Of a DNA stretch of 64,000 nt, positions 42,298 through 51,800 are shown piece by piece. Within the stretch, counting starts at the first letter, position 1. Each line of letters begins with the position of its first letter. Under the pieces are notes generated by a model. That model worked only from the letters and a program-made list of their open reading frames with translations. It did not search any database and had not been told where the DNA came from. A program made the position numbers and the translations under genes. This stretch comes from CAWKDC01 sp044445605 (GTDB lineage Bacteria; Pseudomonadota; Gammaproteobacteria; JABCZS01): contig JBIOEA010000005.1 in the NCBI GenBank assembly GCA_044445605.1, forward strand, positions 1 through 64,000. Direction: 5' to 3'.

Positions 42298-43017
42298 ATG
42301 AAAAAGTCAAAAAGCATACTGCTGGTAGACGATGATAAGCGCCTTGGGCAGCTGGTCAGCGAGTACCTAACAGAACAGGGTTTCAAGGTCGATGTCGTGA
42401 TGAATACGTTATCGGCTGATAAGCTATTGATGCGTAACAAAATTGATTTAATCATCTTGGATCGGATGTTACCAGGAGAGGATGGCTTAAGTTTTTTAGC
42501 ACGGATTCGCCATCGGCACGAAGAGATACCCATTATCATGCTGACCTCCAAAAGTGAGGAAATTGACCGCATCATGGGGTTGGAAATTGGCGCCGATGAT
42601 TATCTGGCCAAGCCTTTTAATCCTCGAGAGCTGTTAGCACGCATCAATACTATTTTTAGACGAACGCTGCGGACGGGCGCCAAGGTTGAGGTAACTCAAC
42701 CTATCAACATTGGTCAAAACATTTTTATTCCGGCAGAACGTTGCATTAAGACAAACAATGATAAAGTTCCACTCTCGAGTACCGAGTTTTCCGTTTTGAT
42801 GGCTTTTGTCACGCATCCGCAGATCACCTTGAGTCGTGAACGTTTGTTGACATTGGTTCATGGTGTTGATCACATTGCCTATGATCGTTCTATTGATACA
42901 CAGGTATCGCGTGTGCGTAAAATCATTGAAACTGATCCCGAGCATCCTCGCTACATTCAAACGGTATGGGGCGAGGGATATATTTTTGTACCGGATGACA
43001 TGAAAGATGAACAATAA
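42298..43017 (+). CDS. ompR: OmpR-family response regulator
   Basis: 239 residues. Receiver with acidic pocket DDD at 11-13 and phospho-acceptor Asp55 in LIILDRMLPGEDG; YLAKPF supplies the conserved Lys. C-terminal winged helix ends with DTQVSRVRKIIETDPEHPRYIQTVWGEGYIF (shown only as a landmark region), typical of OmpR. Overlaps the kinase gene by 11 bp. The EnvZ-like partner supports an OmpR assignment over KdpE. Confidence 0.88.
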   Translation: MKKSKSILLVDDDKRLGQLVSEYLTEQGFKVDVVMNTLSADKLLMRNKIDLIILDRMLPGEDGLSFLARIRHRHEEIPIIMLTSKSEEIDRIMGLEIGADDYLAKPFNPRELLARINTIFRRTLRTGAKVEVTQPINIGQNIFIPAERCIKTNNDKVPLSSTEFSVLMAFVTHPQITLSRERLLTLVHGVDHIAYDRSIDTQVSRVRKIIETDPEHPRYIQTVWGEGYIFVPDDMKDEQ

Positions 43018-44233
43018 ATATTTGCCAAAATCATTATTTGCTATTCAGTTAAGTGTGATTGCTGCACTGTTTTTGATGTTTGCGATGATTACCGGTTCAA
43101 TGACCTGGGCTGATTCCAAGCTCGAGCAACAGGCCATGCTGGAAACAAACGCGAAAAATATCTTACGAATGTACCATGAGGGAACTGTCAATTCCTCAGA
43201 GAAACCGCTAGGGCTTAAATTTGGACCACCGCATCTACGAAAAGCCATGAAAAAAATAGGTGATAATTCACACGATAACGTTGAAATATATCACATGATC
43301 AAGCATCACGATGAATTTTGGTTGCAAGTGAATAATGATACATGGATTAGAATGACCAATGAAAACTTTTTCTATATTTGGGCAAAACACTTTGTGCCAA
43401 AAATAGTGATCATGATGTTACTTATTGCGATGAGCGCTTTATTTTTATCTCGTACGATCAAAAAACCGTTAGACAGGCTGACGAAAGCGTTGTCAGAGTT
43501 TCAGCGCACACGGCGTGCCTCAATGATTGAGGAAACGGGGCCTGAAGAATTAATCAACGTCACTCGTCAAATGAATGCCATGATGAAAGAGATCAGCACA
43601 TTCGAAACGCAACGTGAATTAGTGCTTGCGGGTGTTGCACATGATATTCGGACGCCTCTGTCACGTATTCGCGTGGCGATTGAAATGATCCCTCAGCTAA
43701 GCGATGATAAGCGCAATGCATTAGTTAATGATATCGAGCAAATCAATCACTTGCAAAGTCAGTTTTTAGATTACACACGTGCAGATAATATTAAAGAAAT
43801 GAAAGACATTGATGTAGGTGGCATCGTGATGGATTGTGCGAGCCAATATCCGACGGATCAAATAACATTGCATCTCAGTAAAGAAAAAATGCTTGTGCGT
43901 GGAGAGGCTTCGCAATTACATCGGGCGATCAATAATGTCTTGAGTAATGCGTTTAAATATGGAAAACCTCCGGTGGAAATTGTCACTGAGATACGCAATG
44001 ATCGTGCGGTGATTATTATTTCTGATCAAGGTGCGGGTGTACGTGAGGATGAATTAGCCTATTTAACGCAGCCGTTATACCGGTGTGATGCAGCACGCAG
44101 TGATTGTGAAGGAACGGGATTAGGTTTGTCGATCGTAGCACGTTGCGTGGATCAGATGGGTGGTGAGCTTGTCATCGCTAAGTTGCCGAATGCGGGTTTG
44201 CAGGTAGAGCTGTCATTTCCATATGAAGGCTAG
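43007..44233 (+). CDS. envZ: EnvZ-like sensor histidine kinase
   Basis: 408 residues. Two membrane helices (IQLSVIAALFLMFAMITG; IVIMMLLIAMSALFLS) flank a ~95-residue periplasmic sensor, then HAMP, HisKA with His212 in GVAHDIRTPLSR, and HATPase (INNVLSNAFKYG, GTGLGLSIVARCV). The sequence around the histidine is the EnvZ type. Its TAG stop coincides with the end of the dispersed repeat at 44231. Confidence 0.88.
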   Translation: MNNKYLPKSLFAIQLSVIAALFLMFAMITGSMTWADSKLEQQAMLETNAKNILRMYHEGTVNSSEKPLGLKFGPPHLRKAMKKIGDNSHDNVEIYHMIKHHDEFWLQVNNDTWIRMTNENFFYIWAKHFVPKIVIMMLLIAMSALFLSRTIKKPLDRLTKALSEFQRTRRASMIEETGPEELINVTRQMNAMMKEISTFETQRELVLAGVAHDIRTPLSRIRVAIEMIPQLSDDKRNALVNDIEQINHLQSQFLDYTRADNIKEMKDIDVGGIVMDCASQYPTDQITLHLSKEKMLVRGEASQLHRAINNVLSNAFKYGKPPVEIVTEIRNDRAVIIISDQGAGVREDELAYLTQPLYRCDAARSDCEGTGLGLSIVARCVDQMGGELVIAKLPNAGLQVELSFPYEG

Positions 44234-44249
44234 TACTCCGTTAAATAAG
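44231..44249 (+). repeat. Solitary copy of the inverted-repeat terminus
   Basis: TAGTACTCCGTTAAATAAG matches the outer end of the element at 29541 with one change. As there, its TAG is the stop codon of the upstream gene. Similarity stops after 19 bases. Confidence 0.6.
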
Positions 44250-44281
44250 ATGTTCACCATGCGGGGGTATGTATCTCTTAT

Positions 44282-44303
44282 CCCCCCCTTTGGAAAAGGG
44301 GGG
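44282..44303 (+). terminator. GC-rich hairpin after envZ
   Basis: A run of seven C and a run of six G around TTTGGAAAA forms a strong 6-bp stem; a second G7 run follows. No clear T-tract, so termination is inferred from the hairpin only. Confidence 0.45.
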
Positions 44304-44359
44304 TTGGGGGGGATTTGTTATATTCAGCACAATTCATTATGGTGCAAGAAAAAATTCCT

Positions 44360-45082
44360 CTAATGCATTGCGGCATACAAAGCCTTGCCGTGTATGAACG
44401 TAGGATCTTGTTGGCTGGAGTTGGAAAGCGAATAGGGAGCCGCATTTCTCGCATCTCTTAAATGTGTGAGAAGCGAACTACTTCTGACGCTAGAAAAGTA
44501 TTGTTCCTTGTTTGATTTTTCAATTTCTTTCATCGCACTTTCAAGTTCTGTCTGAAGAAATAATAATTTGCTCTGAACAGGCATGACGGTGTCAGAAACT
44601 GTCGGCAGCGATGTGATCAATATCAACAATTTTTTCACGATGTCCACACGTGGTCGAGTCGAAGCGGTTAACTGGTTACTTTCGATGAGGTATTGTTTAA
44701 GTGCCGCATCGAGCCCAGATAATAGCGTGGTAAAGCGCGACGTATCATGGCCAACATGGGGCAGCGAAGTTGTTGGTGTAGGTGTCGCATGATTGATAGT
44801 ATGAGCCTGATTGATGGCCTTCAATTTTGTGAGCTCTAATTGAATGGTTTGATTCCTTTCCGCTTTCTTAACAAAGAAGCAAGATGCCATGACTATTGAG
44901 AATAGGCTGATGATGAGCACCGTCGTGCTGACATAAGATGTGGGCATCCTCGTCAGTGGTAACAACAAACTGGCAGCCCATGTCGTTGCGCCACCAACGC
45001 CAACAATTTCTTTGATAAGATCGATGATGGATGCATTTTTGATGGTCCGTAGCCCGCGAGATATTCTATTGAGTATTTCCAT
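44360..45082 (-). CDS. Hypothetical protein with two N-terminal membrane helices
   Basis: 240 residues, not recognised. Two hydrophobic segments (ATTWAASLLLPLTRMPTS; STTVLIISLFSIVMASCFFV) lie at ~34-72. They are followed by a likely coiled coil (KKAERNQTIQLELTKLKAI) and a helical soluble region. No enzyme motif. The composition and neighbours mark it as an accessory gene. Confidence 0.55.
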   Translation of the reverse strand: MEILNRISRGLRTIKNASIIDLIKEIVGVGGATTWAASLLLPLTRMPTSYVSTTVLIISLFSIVMASCFFVKKAERNQTIQLELTKLKAINQAHTINHATPTPTTSLPHVGHDTSRFTTLLSGLDAALKQYLIESNQLTASTRPRVDIVKKLLILITSLPTVSDTVMPVQSKLLFLQTELESAMKEIEKSNKEQYFSSVRSSSLLTHLRDARNAAPYSLSNSSQQDPTFIHGKALYAAMH

Positions 45083-45480
45083 CTTGCCCTCTTTTATTAG
45101 CCTAATATGAAAAGCTTAGAGAGTTTGTATGGCAGAAGTATGTCGCATGAATAGATATGTATGTCTAAATGTATCCATAAGCCATGTAATGGCGTTCATT
45201 ATTGTGCGAGATCTCTTAAGCCTCTGCCAGCTTAAGCCCTTTTTAGTATCGATTTCTGGGGAATTGGTGTGCTATCTTATTGAATTCAAAGATAATTAAT
45301 TTTTATGTCAAAATAAATTAAGGTAAAATACCCCCTTGCAGGCATTCTGGAATTCGGGGATACTGATTTCACACCCAAGGACGGGTTGCAAAACTGACGT
45401 TTTTGACATGGATGTCATCATTATCTGCGGCTTGTCTAGGATAGGATGGGCCGCTTTTTTTTGGGGCTGATAATCCAGAT
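45083..45480. other. Non-coding stretch before the 86-bp repeat
   Basis: About 400 bp with no credible ORF. It contains a perfect TGACATGGATGTCA palindrome (45404-45417) and an intrinsic-terminator-like GCGGC/GCCGC stem followed by eight T (45427-45462, plus strand). The combination could be the 3' part of a small RNA gene or the relic of a transcription unit. Confidence 0.4.
45427..45462 (+). terminator. Intrinsic-terminator-like stem with T8
   Basis: GCGGC (45427-45431) pairs with GCCGC (45450-45454) across an 18-base loop and runs into TTTTTTTT. No plus-strand gene is recognisable upstream. Stem is short, so strength is doubtful. Confidence 0.4.
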
Positions 45481-45566
45481 CCCGAGATTCAGAATGTACA
45501 GATGCACTTTCTTGTAGGAGCGAAACATCTTTCGCCCCTACAAGAAATTGCCATTGTCTGAACGAT
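45481..45566 (+). repeat. 86-bp dispersed repeat, copy A
   Basis: Matches 48212-48297 over 86 bases with no gaps and about ten substitutions. The core is a hairpin, CTTGTAGG to CCTACAAG (45511-45544). The copy ends exactly at the stop codon of the minus-strand gene that begins at 45566, so it may serve as its transcription terminator. Confidence 0.75.
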
Positions 45567-46672
45567 CACACGGGTGGCCGATTCGTGGCTGAGTGAGTAA
45601 TGGCGTTCGAGGCAACGAGATTCGAGTTGGGCTGATGTTGACTGAGGCTCAAGGCGCTCCCCGAGACTGCAGAAGAAATCTTGTTGTCAAGCATGAGCTT
45701 TGCTTCCTTGAAGAATTTTTCTGGCTCTTGCTCTTGTTTTAACCCTGTCATACCTTCATAAATATTGTGATAAAACATGATGGCATCTTCTAGCGCAATA
45801 ATCTTGGCATTAAGATCTCCGTCATCCTGAATCTCGAATGATTTCATGGCACTCCTAAGGAGTTTTACTGCCTTAATATCAGTCCATGGCCCTCTTCTAT
45901 AATAAGCATTCCCGACTACAACGTCTTTATAGACTTGAGTAAAGTCAGCATAATTAAAGGCGTGAGCCGCCATAGGTCTATCATCCAAATCTGCTGCTAT
46001 GATTTTTGCATGGGGTGAGTATTCGAGCAGCTTGGGGATCGAGGTCCTCAGTGCTACATCAGGATCATAATCCGGACTGTGAATATTCGAGATATTCAAA
46101 AAACGAATATCTGCGCCTGCCTGATTAATGAGCCCTGCAATGGCACTTGAGAGGCGCCAAAGACGAAGATCAAATCGAATTTGACAAATCGTTATATTTT
46201 TCAACGCTGCCTTGCATTCGTCATAGCGTTGCTGGCTTGCTAAAAAATGATAGGGCCCGGATTCAGCAGGTAATGTTCTTGACTGAAGAGACCGGCAAGT
46301 AGGTGCCCAATCATACTTTTCTGTTGAGCTTTGGATAAAGATCTTTTCAAAGGTTTCGAGATCATTAGCTTGCCTGAATGCATTAAGCATGGTTCGCGTG
46401 GTCAAATGCAAGCGCCAGTCAATATCTGCCTGACAAACCAAGCTGATCCCCATCTTCTCAAATTGGGGAAGCAGGGAAATAAAATTACTTTCGCCGAAAT
46501 GAATGGCGACTCCATTCTTGGTATCTGCGGGTGGAGCGGACATCAAGTCCTGATAGATAGCGGTCCAGTGCCGCTCATTGCATACGTCATACCACTTGAA
46601 CTCATCCCCTTTCTCTGTTTGAATGGGCGCTAAGGTGTTGAGCGCTTTCACCAATCCTTCTACCTGGAACAT
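45566..46672 (-). CDS. Hypothetical protein, possibly Rossmann/methyltransferase-like
   Basis: 368 residues. GVAIHFGESNFISLLPQF followed by GISLVCQADIDWRLHL looks like a Rossmann strand-loop and acidic second strand, and HAKIIAADLDDRPMAAHAF a later strand. This might be a SAM-dependent enzyme, but key motifs are not certain. The Ser/Asn-rich C-terminal tail (~40 residues) is probably disordered. ATG at 46672 is chosen over one five codons upstream by AGAGG. No signal peptide. A translocated protein is possible. Confidence 0.55.
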   Translation of the reverse strand: MFQVEGLVKALNTLAPIQTEKGDEFKWYDVCNERHWTAIYQDLMSAPPADTKNGVAIHFGESNFISLLPQFEKMGISLVCQADIDWRLHLTTRTMLNAFRQANDLETFEKIFIQSSTEKYDWAPTCRSLQSRTLPAESGPYHFLASQQRYDECKAALKNITICQIRFDLRLWRLSSAIAGLINQAGADIRFLNISNIHSPDYDPDVALRTSIPKLLEYSPHAKIIAADLDDRPMAAHAFNYADFTQVYKDVVVGNAYYRRGPWTDIKAVKLLRSAMKSFEIQDDGDLNAKIIALEDAIMFYHNIYEGMTGLKQEQEPEKFFKEAKLMLDNKISSAVSGSALSLSQHQPNSNLVASNAITHSATNRPPV

Positions 46673-46755
46673 AGTTATACCTCTCATACCTGGAAAATGA
46701 GTTAGCTTACCATTTTATGGAATATATATCAATTGATAAAAGTGGTCTAATCTAA

Positions 46756-46956
46756 TCAGCTCAAGCCCAGCATGTGCAAAATTTTCAGCGCAGAGGCAAG
46801 CGTGATCGTCGTCTTGCCCTGTTCGAAATGACTCAAAGTGGGTTTGCTCACGCCGGCTAAAATAGCGAGTTTTTCCTGGGTGAGGCCCTGCTCTTTGCGT
46901 CGCCTTATTGCTTCGCGGACAAGACTTTCCCAATCAAGGCGAATGTTCCGTTCCAT
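46756..46956 (-). CDS. hipB: HipB-like XRE antitoxin/repressor
   Basis: 66 residues, almost entirely a lambda-repressor HTH (RRRKEQGLTQEKLAILAGVS, KPTLSHFEQGKTTITLASAL). The start codon lies inside the hipA C-terminus (52-bp overlap) with GGAG six bases upstream. It follows rather than precedes hipA, opposite to E. coli hipBA. Confidence 0.85.
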   Translation of the reverse strand: MERNIRLDWESLVREAIRRRKEQGLTQEKLAILAGVSKPTLSHFEQGKTTITLASALKILHMLGLS

Positions 46957-48113
46957 CGTTTCTCCACAATATCAATGAGTTTATTTTTCAATTGATTGGA
47001 TCCATGATTGGCGGTCGCAATAGACTGTTTCGCCATATCAAGGTTTTTTTTCAATTCGTTGCTCAGCATCTCAATGCTCTCCAATGGCAAATTAAATTCT
47101 TTGCCTAGAGCCACTAAATGCTTTGCTTTGAGATCCGTGATCACCGCATTTTTTATCTTCGCCATTGCGAGAGCCATGGTATTATACCCGTACAATACGG
47201 CGGAAACTTGATCGTATGAAGGCGTTAATCGCAATCCCTGTGGAGTATGCAACATCGCAAAATTTTTGAAATGCATATCGGTATTGCCCAATAAAATCCC
47301 TGCCAAAATACGTGCATACAAACGGTAATTTTCGGCGGGCAAACAGCCGGGTGTTTGAAAAATAAAATCCGACATTTCACGGTTTTCACCCTCATATTTC
47401 ATGATGGAAGCATAACCCAGTAGGGCATTGAATTCCTCAAAATGAATGCGTCCCTCAGATGAACGATCAAAACGTTTGATGATCAATGCCTCATCTGTTT
47501 GCCCTTCAATGGATCCAATGAAAAGATCCACGATGGAATCATGAGGTAGTAGTGCTTTAAAAGCCTGCATCGTTAAATATTCATTGTCCAAAAGATCCGG
47601 ATGTCCATTCGATGGAAATTTTGCAATGTGGGTGCTGAGTTCGCCCACCTTACTGGGATAATATTTCCCATCACGCTCGGTGATCACAAGCTTGGGCTGA
47701 ACGCCCGACAGTGAAGCCCTGCTCGTAAAAATAGCCATTTCTTTAGTATCGTTTTGATCAATGAATTGATTCGATAAACGCTCAGGTTCCGGATCCCTCA
47801 CGGAAACTGCCCCAGCGCAATCAAAACCGAAGGCAAGCAGTAATTCAAAGCGACGAACATGCCTCTTTTCCAAAAGACGCATCTGCGCTTTTTCCAGCCA
47901 GCCTTCAGCCACCAGATTATCAAAAAAGGGGTGTAAGGCATTCAAGCTCATGTGAGGTTGCGCCTGCAAGGGCAATGTATGGGCGATGGCAGGCATACCC
48001 GAGGCTAAATAGCTCTCATCATAGGTAAATGAAGCCCGTTCGCCAGGCTCCTCTCTCAGCACGCCCGCATAAGCATTTTGATAAAAAACTTTGCCCCAGA
48101 GATATTGAGCCAT
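46905..48113 (-). CDS. hipA: HipA-type serine/threonine kinase toxin
   Basis: 402 residues with all subdomains. N-terminal HipA_N (LWGKVFYQNAYAGVLREE), the flexible P-loop-like SLSGVQPKL containing the autophosphorylation serine, ATP-binding lysine in HIAKFPS, hinge IIKRFDR, catalytic loop GNTDMHFKNFA and metal-binding YDQVSA. HipA kinases of this type phosphorylate aminoacyl-tRNA synthetases. Shine-Dalgarno AAGGAGG is five bases before the ATG. Appears intact. Confidence 0.92.
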   Translation of the reverse strand: MAQYLWGKVFYQNAYAGVLREEPGERASFTYDESYLASGMPAIAHTLPLQAQPHMSLNALHPFFDNLVAEGWLEKAQMRLLEKRHVRRFELLLAFGFDCAGAVSVRDPEPERLSNQFIDQNDTKEMAIFTSRASLSGVQPKLVITERDGKYYPSKVGELSTHIAKFPSNGHPDLLDNEYLTMQAFKALLPHDSIVDLFIGSIEGQTDEALIIKRFDRSSEGRIHFEEFNALLGYASIMKYEGENREMSDFIFQTPGCLPAENYRLYARILAGILLGNTDMHFKNFAMLHTPQGLRLTPSYDQVSAVLYGYNTMALAMAKIKNAVITDLKAKHLVALGKEFNLPLESIEMLSNELKKNLDMAKQSIATANHGSNQLKNKLIDIVEKRWNGTFALIGKVLSAKQ

Positions 48114-48143
48114 ATAACCTCCTTCTCAGTGCCTCAGGAGTCA

Positions 48144-48195
48144 ATTATAGTTTACTTTTTGAGGGGTTTCAATAGTAAGGTAAAGTATAGTTTAC
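48144..48195 (-). promoter_or_regulatory. hipAB promoter and tandem operator
   Basis: On the minus strand TTGAAA (48172-48167) and TATAAT (48149-48144) are 17 bp apart. The decamer GTAAACTATA occurs twice in direct orientation, at 48155-48146 (overlapping the -10) and 48195-48186, exactly 40 bp apart. A plausible repressor site for HipB. Confidence 0.65.
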
Positions 48196-48211
48196 GTAAA
48201 AGTTCAGACCC

Positions 48212-48297
48212 CCCAAGATTCTTAATGTATAGATGCGCTTTCTTGTAGGGGCGAAAGATGTTTCACCCCTACAAGAAATTGCCATTGTCTGAACGAT
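48212..48297 (+). repeat. 86-bp dispersed repeat, copy B
   Basis: Gapless partner of 45481-45566. Hairpin CTTGTAGGGG/CCCCTACAAG with inner GAAA/TTTC at 48242-48275. Lies 9 bp past the dsbB stop. Confidence 0.75.
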
Positions 48298-48306
48298 TAC
48301 GAAATG

Positions 48307-48801
48307 TTAACGTCCACTTTGAATGTCCGAGCTCCTGGACATATGACATATAAATGACATGAGAATCAACAAGATCAACACCACAAAAATACACCCACTC
48401 CAAAAGGGCAGTGACATATTCAAGAACACCCATTGTCTCGTGCCACAATCACTTGTTCCATTAAGCAGCTGCAACAATGCATTGCCCCACTCATGAGAGC
48501 GTATCAACATATCAAAGGGGACGGTACACGCAGGACGTTGATCCACGGGTAACGATTCTAAATAAAGCTGTTTCCCTGCAAAGAAAACACCTGCGCTCGC
48601 GCTGATCAACATCCCTGTTCGTAACAGCATACGAACCCATTTATGCCGCGGGAATAACCACAAGAGACCAGCAAACAAGGCAATGGCATACAACGCCACA
48701 CGTTGAGCAACACACAATAAACAGGGAATCAAATGTTCGACGAACTCAAGATAATAGCCCGCACTCAATGCCGCCACGCAAATCAGAATAATCCATTTCA
48801 T
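48307..48801 (-). CDS. dsbB: DsbB, disulfide bond formation membrane protein
   Basis: 164 residues, four membrane helices. First redox pair in IPCLLCVAQRVALY, second pair formed by QRPACTVPFD and TSDCGTRQW. Reoxidises DsbA and passes electrons to quinones. It directly follows the RND permease gene with no gap, so it is probably in the same transcript as the efflux genes. Confidence 0.92.
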   Translation of the reverse strand: MKWIILICVAALSAGYYLEFVEHLIPCLLCVAQRVALYAIALFAGLLWLFPRHKWVRMLLRTGMLISASAGVFFAGKQLYLESLPVDQRPACTVPFDMLIRSHEWGNALLQLLNGTSDCGTRQWVFLNMSLPFWSGCIFVVLILLILMSFICHMSRSSDIQSGR

Positions 48802-51800
48802 TTATCGCCACGTCCTATCTTTGAAGAATTCACTTACCTTGGAGAATGCAGGTTTTAACGTCCATGTTTCGTAATAAGAGATAAATGATGGTAGCACAAT
48901 TAAAACCATGATGGTCGAGGCCGTCAGTCCAAACGTCATCGCTACCGCCATGGGAATTAAAAACTGCGCTTGGATCGACGTTTCAAATATCAATGGCAAC
49001 AGGCCCACAATCGTGGTCACAGACGTTAATAAAACAGCCCTTAAGCGGTCGCAACCTGCAAACAAGGCCGCATCTTCTACCGACATATTTGCTTCCCTGT
49101 GTTCAAAATAACGCAATACAAGGATGATCGAGTCATTGATCACAATGCCCGCCAAACCAAACAAGCCAAACAATGACAGCAGTGTTAAATCTAACCCCAG
49201 CAACCAATGACCGAAAATAGCACCTGCCAAACCAAAGGGGATCGCCGTCAATACCATGAAAGGCCATCGATACGAAGATAATACCCAACTCAATATCAGA
49301 TAAATAAGAATAAACCCTAACCACGTTCCTTGTTTCATGTCATTGAGTGTCACATCTTGATCGTGAGACGTACCTTCAAATGAAGCTTGTACCCCAAATT
49401 GTTTTTTGAGTTCAGGAACAATGTCCTTTTTTACCGCCGCTAAAACACGATTCGCGTTCGCCTGCATCGGATCAATTTCAGCCGTGACATGTACTGATAA
49501 AACACCATCTTTGTGCCGCAAGGCTTGCATCCCTTGATGCGACTCGAGTGTTGCCACGTTGCTCAACGGCAGCATTTTGCCCGACGGCACATGAATCGGG
49601 AAATGTTCAAACCGTGTGAACGTGTTGCGTTCTGAATCCGGTAACGAGACACGTACTTCCAGCTTATCTTCCTGATCATAAAATGTTTGAACCAGCTGCC
49701 CTTCAAATGACGTGCGTAACTGTGACGCCAGCGATTCGGTCGTTAACCCCATCGCGCGCCCTTGCGCTGTCAAGGCAACAATCCATTGCGTTCGTCCAAA
49801 GGGTAAATCATCTTCAAGGTTATAAACACCCGCATAATGTTGTAATGCTTTATTTAAATACAATGCCGCCGCTTTGAGCGTGTCACTGGAGCCGCCACTG
49901 AGCGCGATATCGATATCGGCGCCCGGAACACCTGTTTTAGGCGATTCAATATTGATGTTGTCGAGATAGGCGGTGGGAGGGATCAACGAGTGCCAATGAG
50001 AAATAAATTGAGGGTTCCGCACATCTCGCGCATCAGGTGCAATGAGTTCAGCAACGATGGTGCCAAATTCAGCACCTTCTTCACTGCGTTCGGTGTTCTG
50101 TGAAAAAGCAATATTATTGTAGACAACCGCATTTCTAATTAATCCGCCGCCAAAATGAGCTTCTGTTTTATAGAGCGCCTTTTCGACGTCACGCATGTAT
50201 TCTTTGACGCGCTCAGCAGGTGTTCCCGCAGAAAAGCGAACATAGGCGGTCAAAACACTGGCTTCAGGCGATGGGAAGAAGGTGAAAGGAACACGTCCTC
50301 CGATCACCAGGCCAAGCGCGATGATGAGTAAAGAAAGTGCAATTGAAACTGTCAAGCCACGGTGTTGTAATGTTTTTCTTAAAAAAGGTTGATAGATATT
50401 GTCACGGAAATGTGCAAATCTCGCATCAAACTTTTGGCGCCAAGCAGCAGGTTTTTGCATGTTATCTTTTTTGAACGCATGGTATAAATGCCCAGGCAGA
50501 ATGAAGAAAGATTCAAACAATGAACACATCAGCGTGATGATAACGATAGCAGGGAGTGTGAATAACACATCGCCCATCAAATCAGTGAGCATCAGTAATG
50601 GCATGAACGCTGCCACCGTGGTTAATGAGGCTGATAATACCGGTGCGCGCATGCTATTGGCGGATTTCACGCACGCATCCAATGCTGTGGCCCCACGCTC
50701 GCGTAAGGTCAGGGCTTCTTCGCCTACCACGATCGCATCATCGACAACGATACCGAGCATCATGATCAGCGCAAATAAACTTAACATATTCAAGCTTTGA
50801 CCCGTAAGGTACATAATCGCTAATGTGGCCAAGAAAACGCTCGGAATACCCGCTGCAATCCAAAATGCAACACGGCCACTCAGGAATAAATAGAGTACGG
50901 CAACGACCAATAAAAAACCGCCTACCCCATTTTCCAATAACATTTCTAACCGCTCGGCAATGTATTCCCACCGCTCATCCATCACGGCGATGGTAATGTT
51001 GCTCGGTAAGCGCGCACGTGTGGGAACAAGCCATGCATTGAGGATTTTCCCCGCTTCTAAAGCGTCTGAATGTGCCGTGCGTTGTACGATAAGCTCTATT
51101 GCTGGTTTGCCATTTTTATAAAGTAATGGTTCATCGGGACGATCACGACGTTCGATATGCGCAATGTCACCGAGTTCAATTTTACGGCCAGATGGATCGA
51201 CTTGGATGGGCACGTGTTGAAACGACAGTGCGTCACGCCCCTGCTCTTCCGTACGTAATTGCCGAACGGCTTCGTGACGTCCAACTGTCCCCGCAGGCAC
51301 ATCTTGGCTTTGTTGTGCAATCGCTTGTGCAATGCGTTCGATCGGCATGTGTAATTCAAACAGTTTTTGGGCTGGGATTTCAATGGCGATTTCTTCTTCC
51401 GGCAGCCCACGGATTTCTACTTTGGCAATGCCTGCATGCAATAGGCTTTTTTCAAGGTCATGCGCAAGGCGACGGGCTTCACCTAAATCAGTAAACCCAG
51501 TGACAAGCAATGTTGCAATTTTCTCGTAAAACATTTTTTGAGAGACCACCGGTGTTTCACTGTCAGGCGGCAATGTATTGATGCTATCTACTTTTTCTTT
51601 TACTTGATTCAATGCAGAGGCAATATCCGTTCCCATCGCAAAATCAATGGTGATACTTGAAACGCCTTGTGCGGAGGTGGAGCTCATTTCACTCACAGAA
51701 TCCAAGGTACGAAGCGTTTGCTCTAACGGTGCTGTGATGGACTTTTCAACATCTTCAGGGCTTGCGCCGACCCAAGCCGTTCGAACGGTGACAACTTTAA

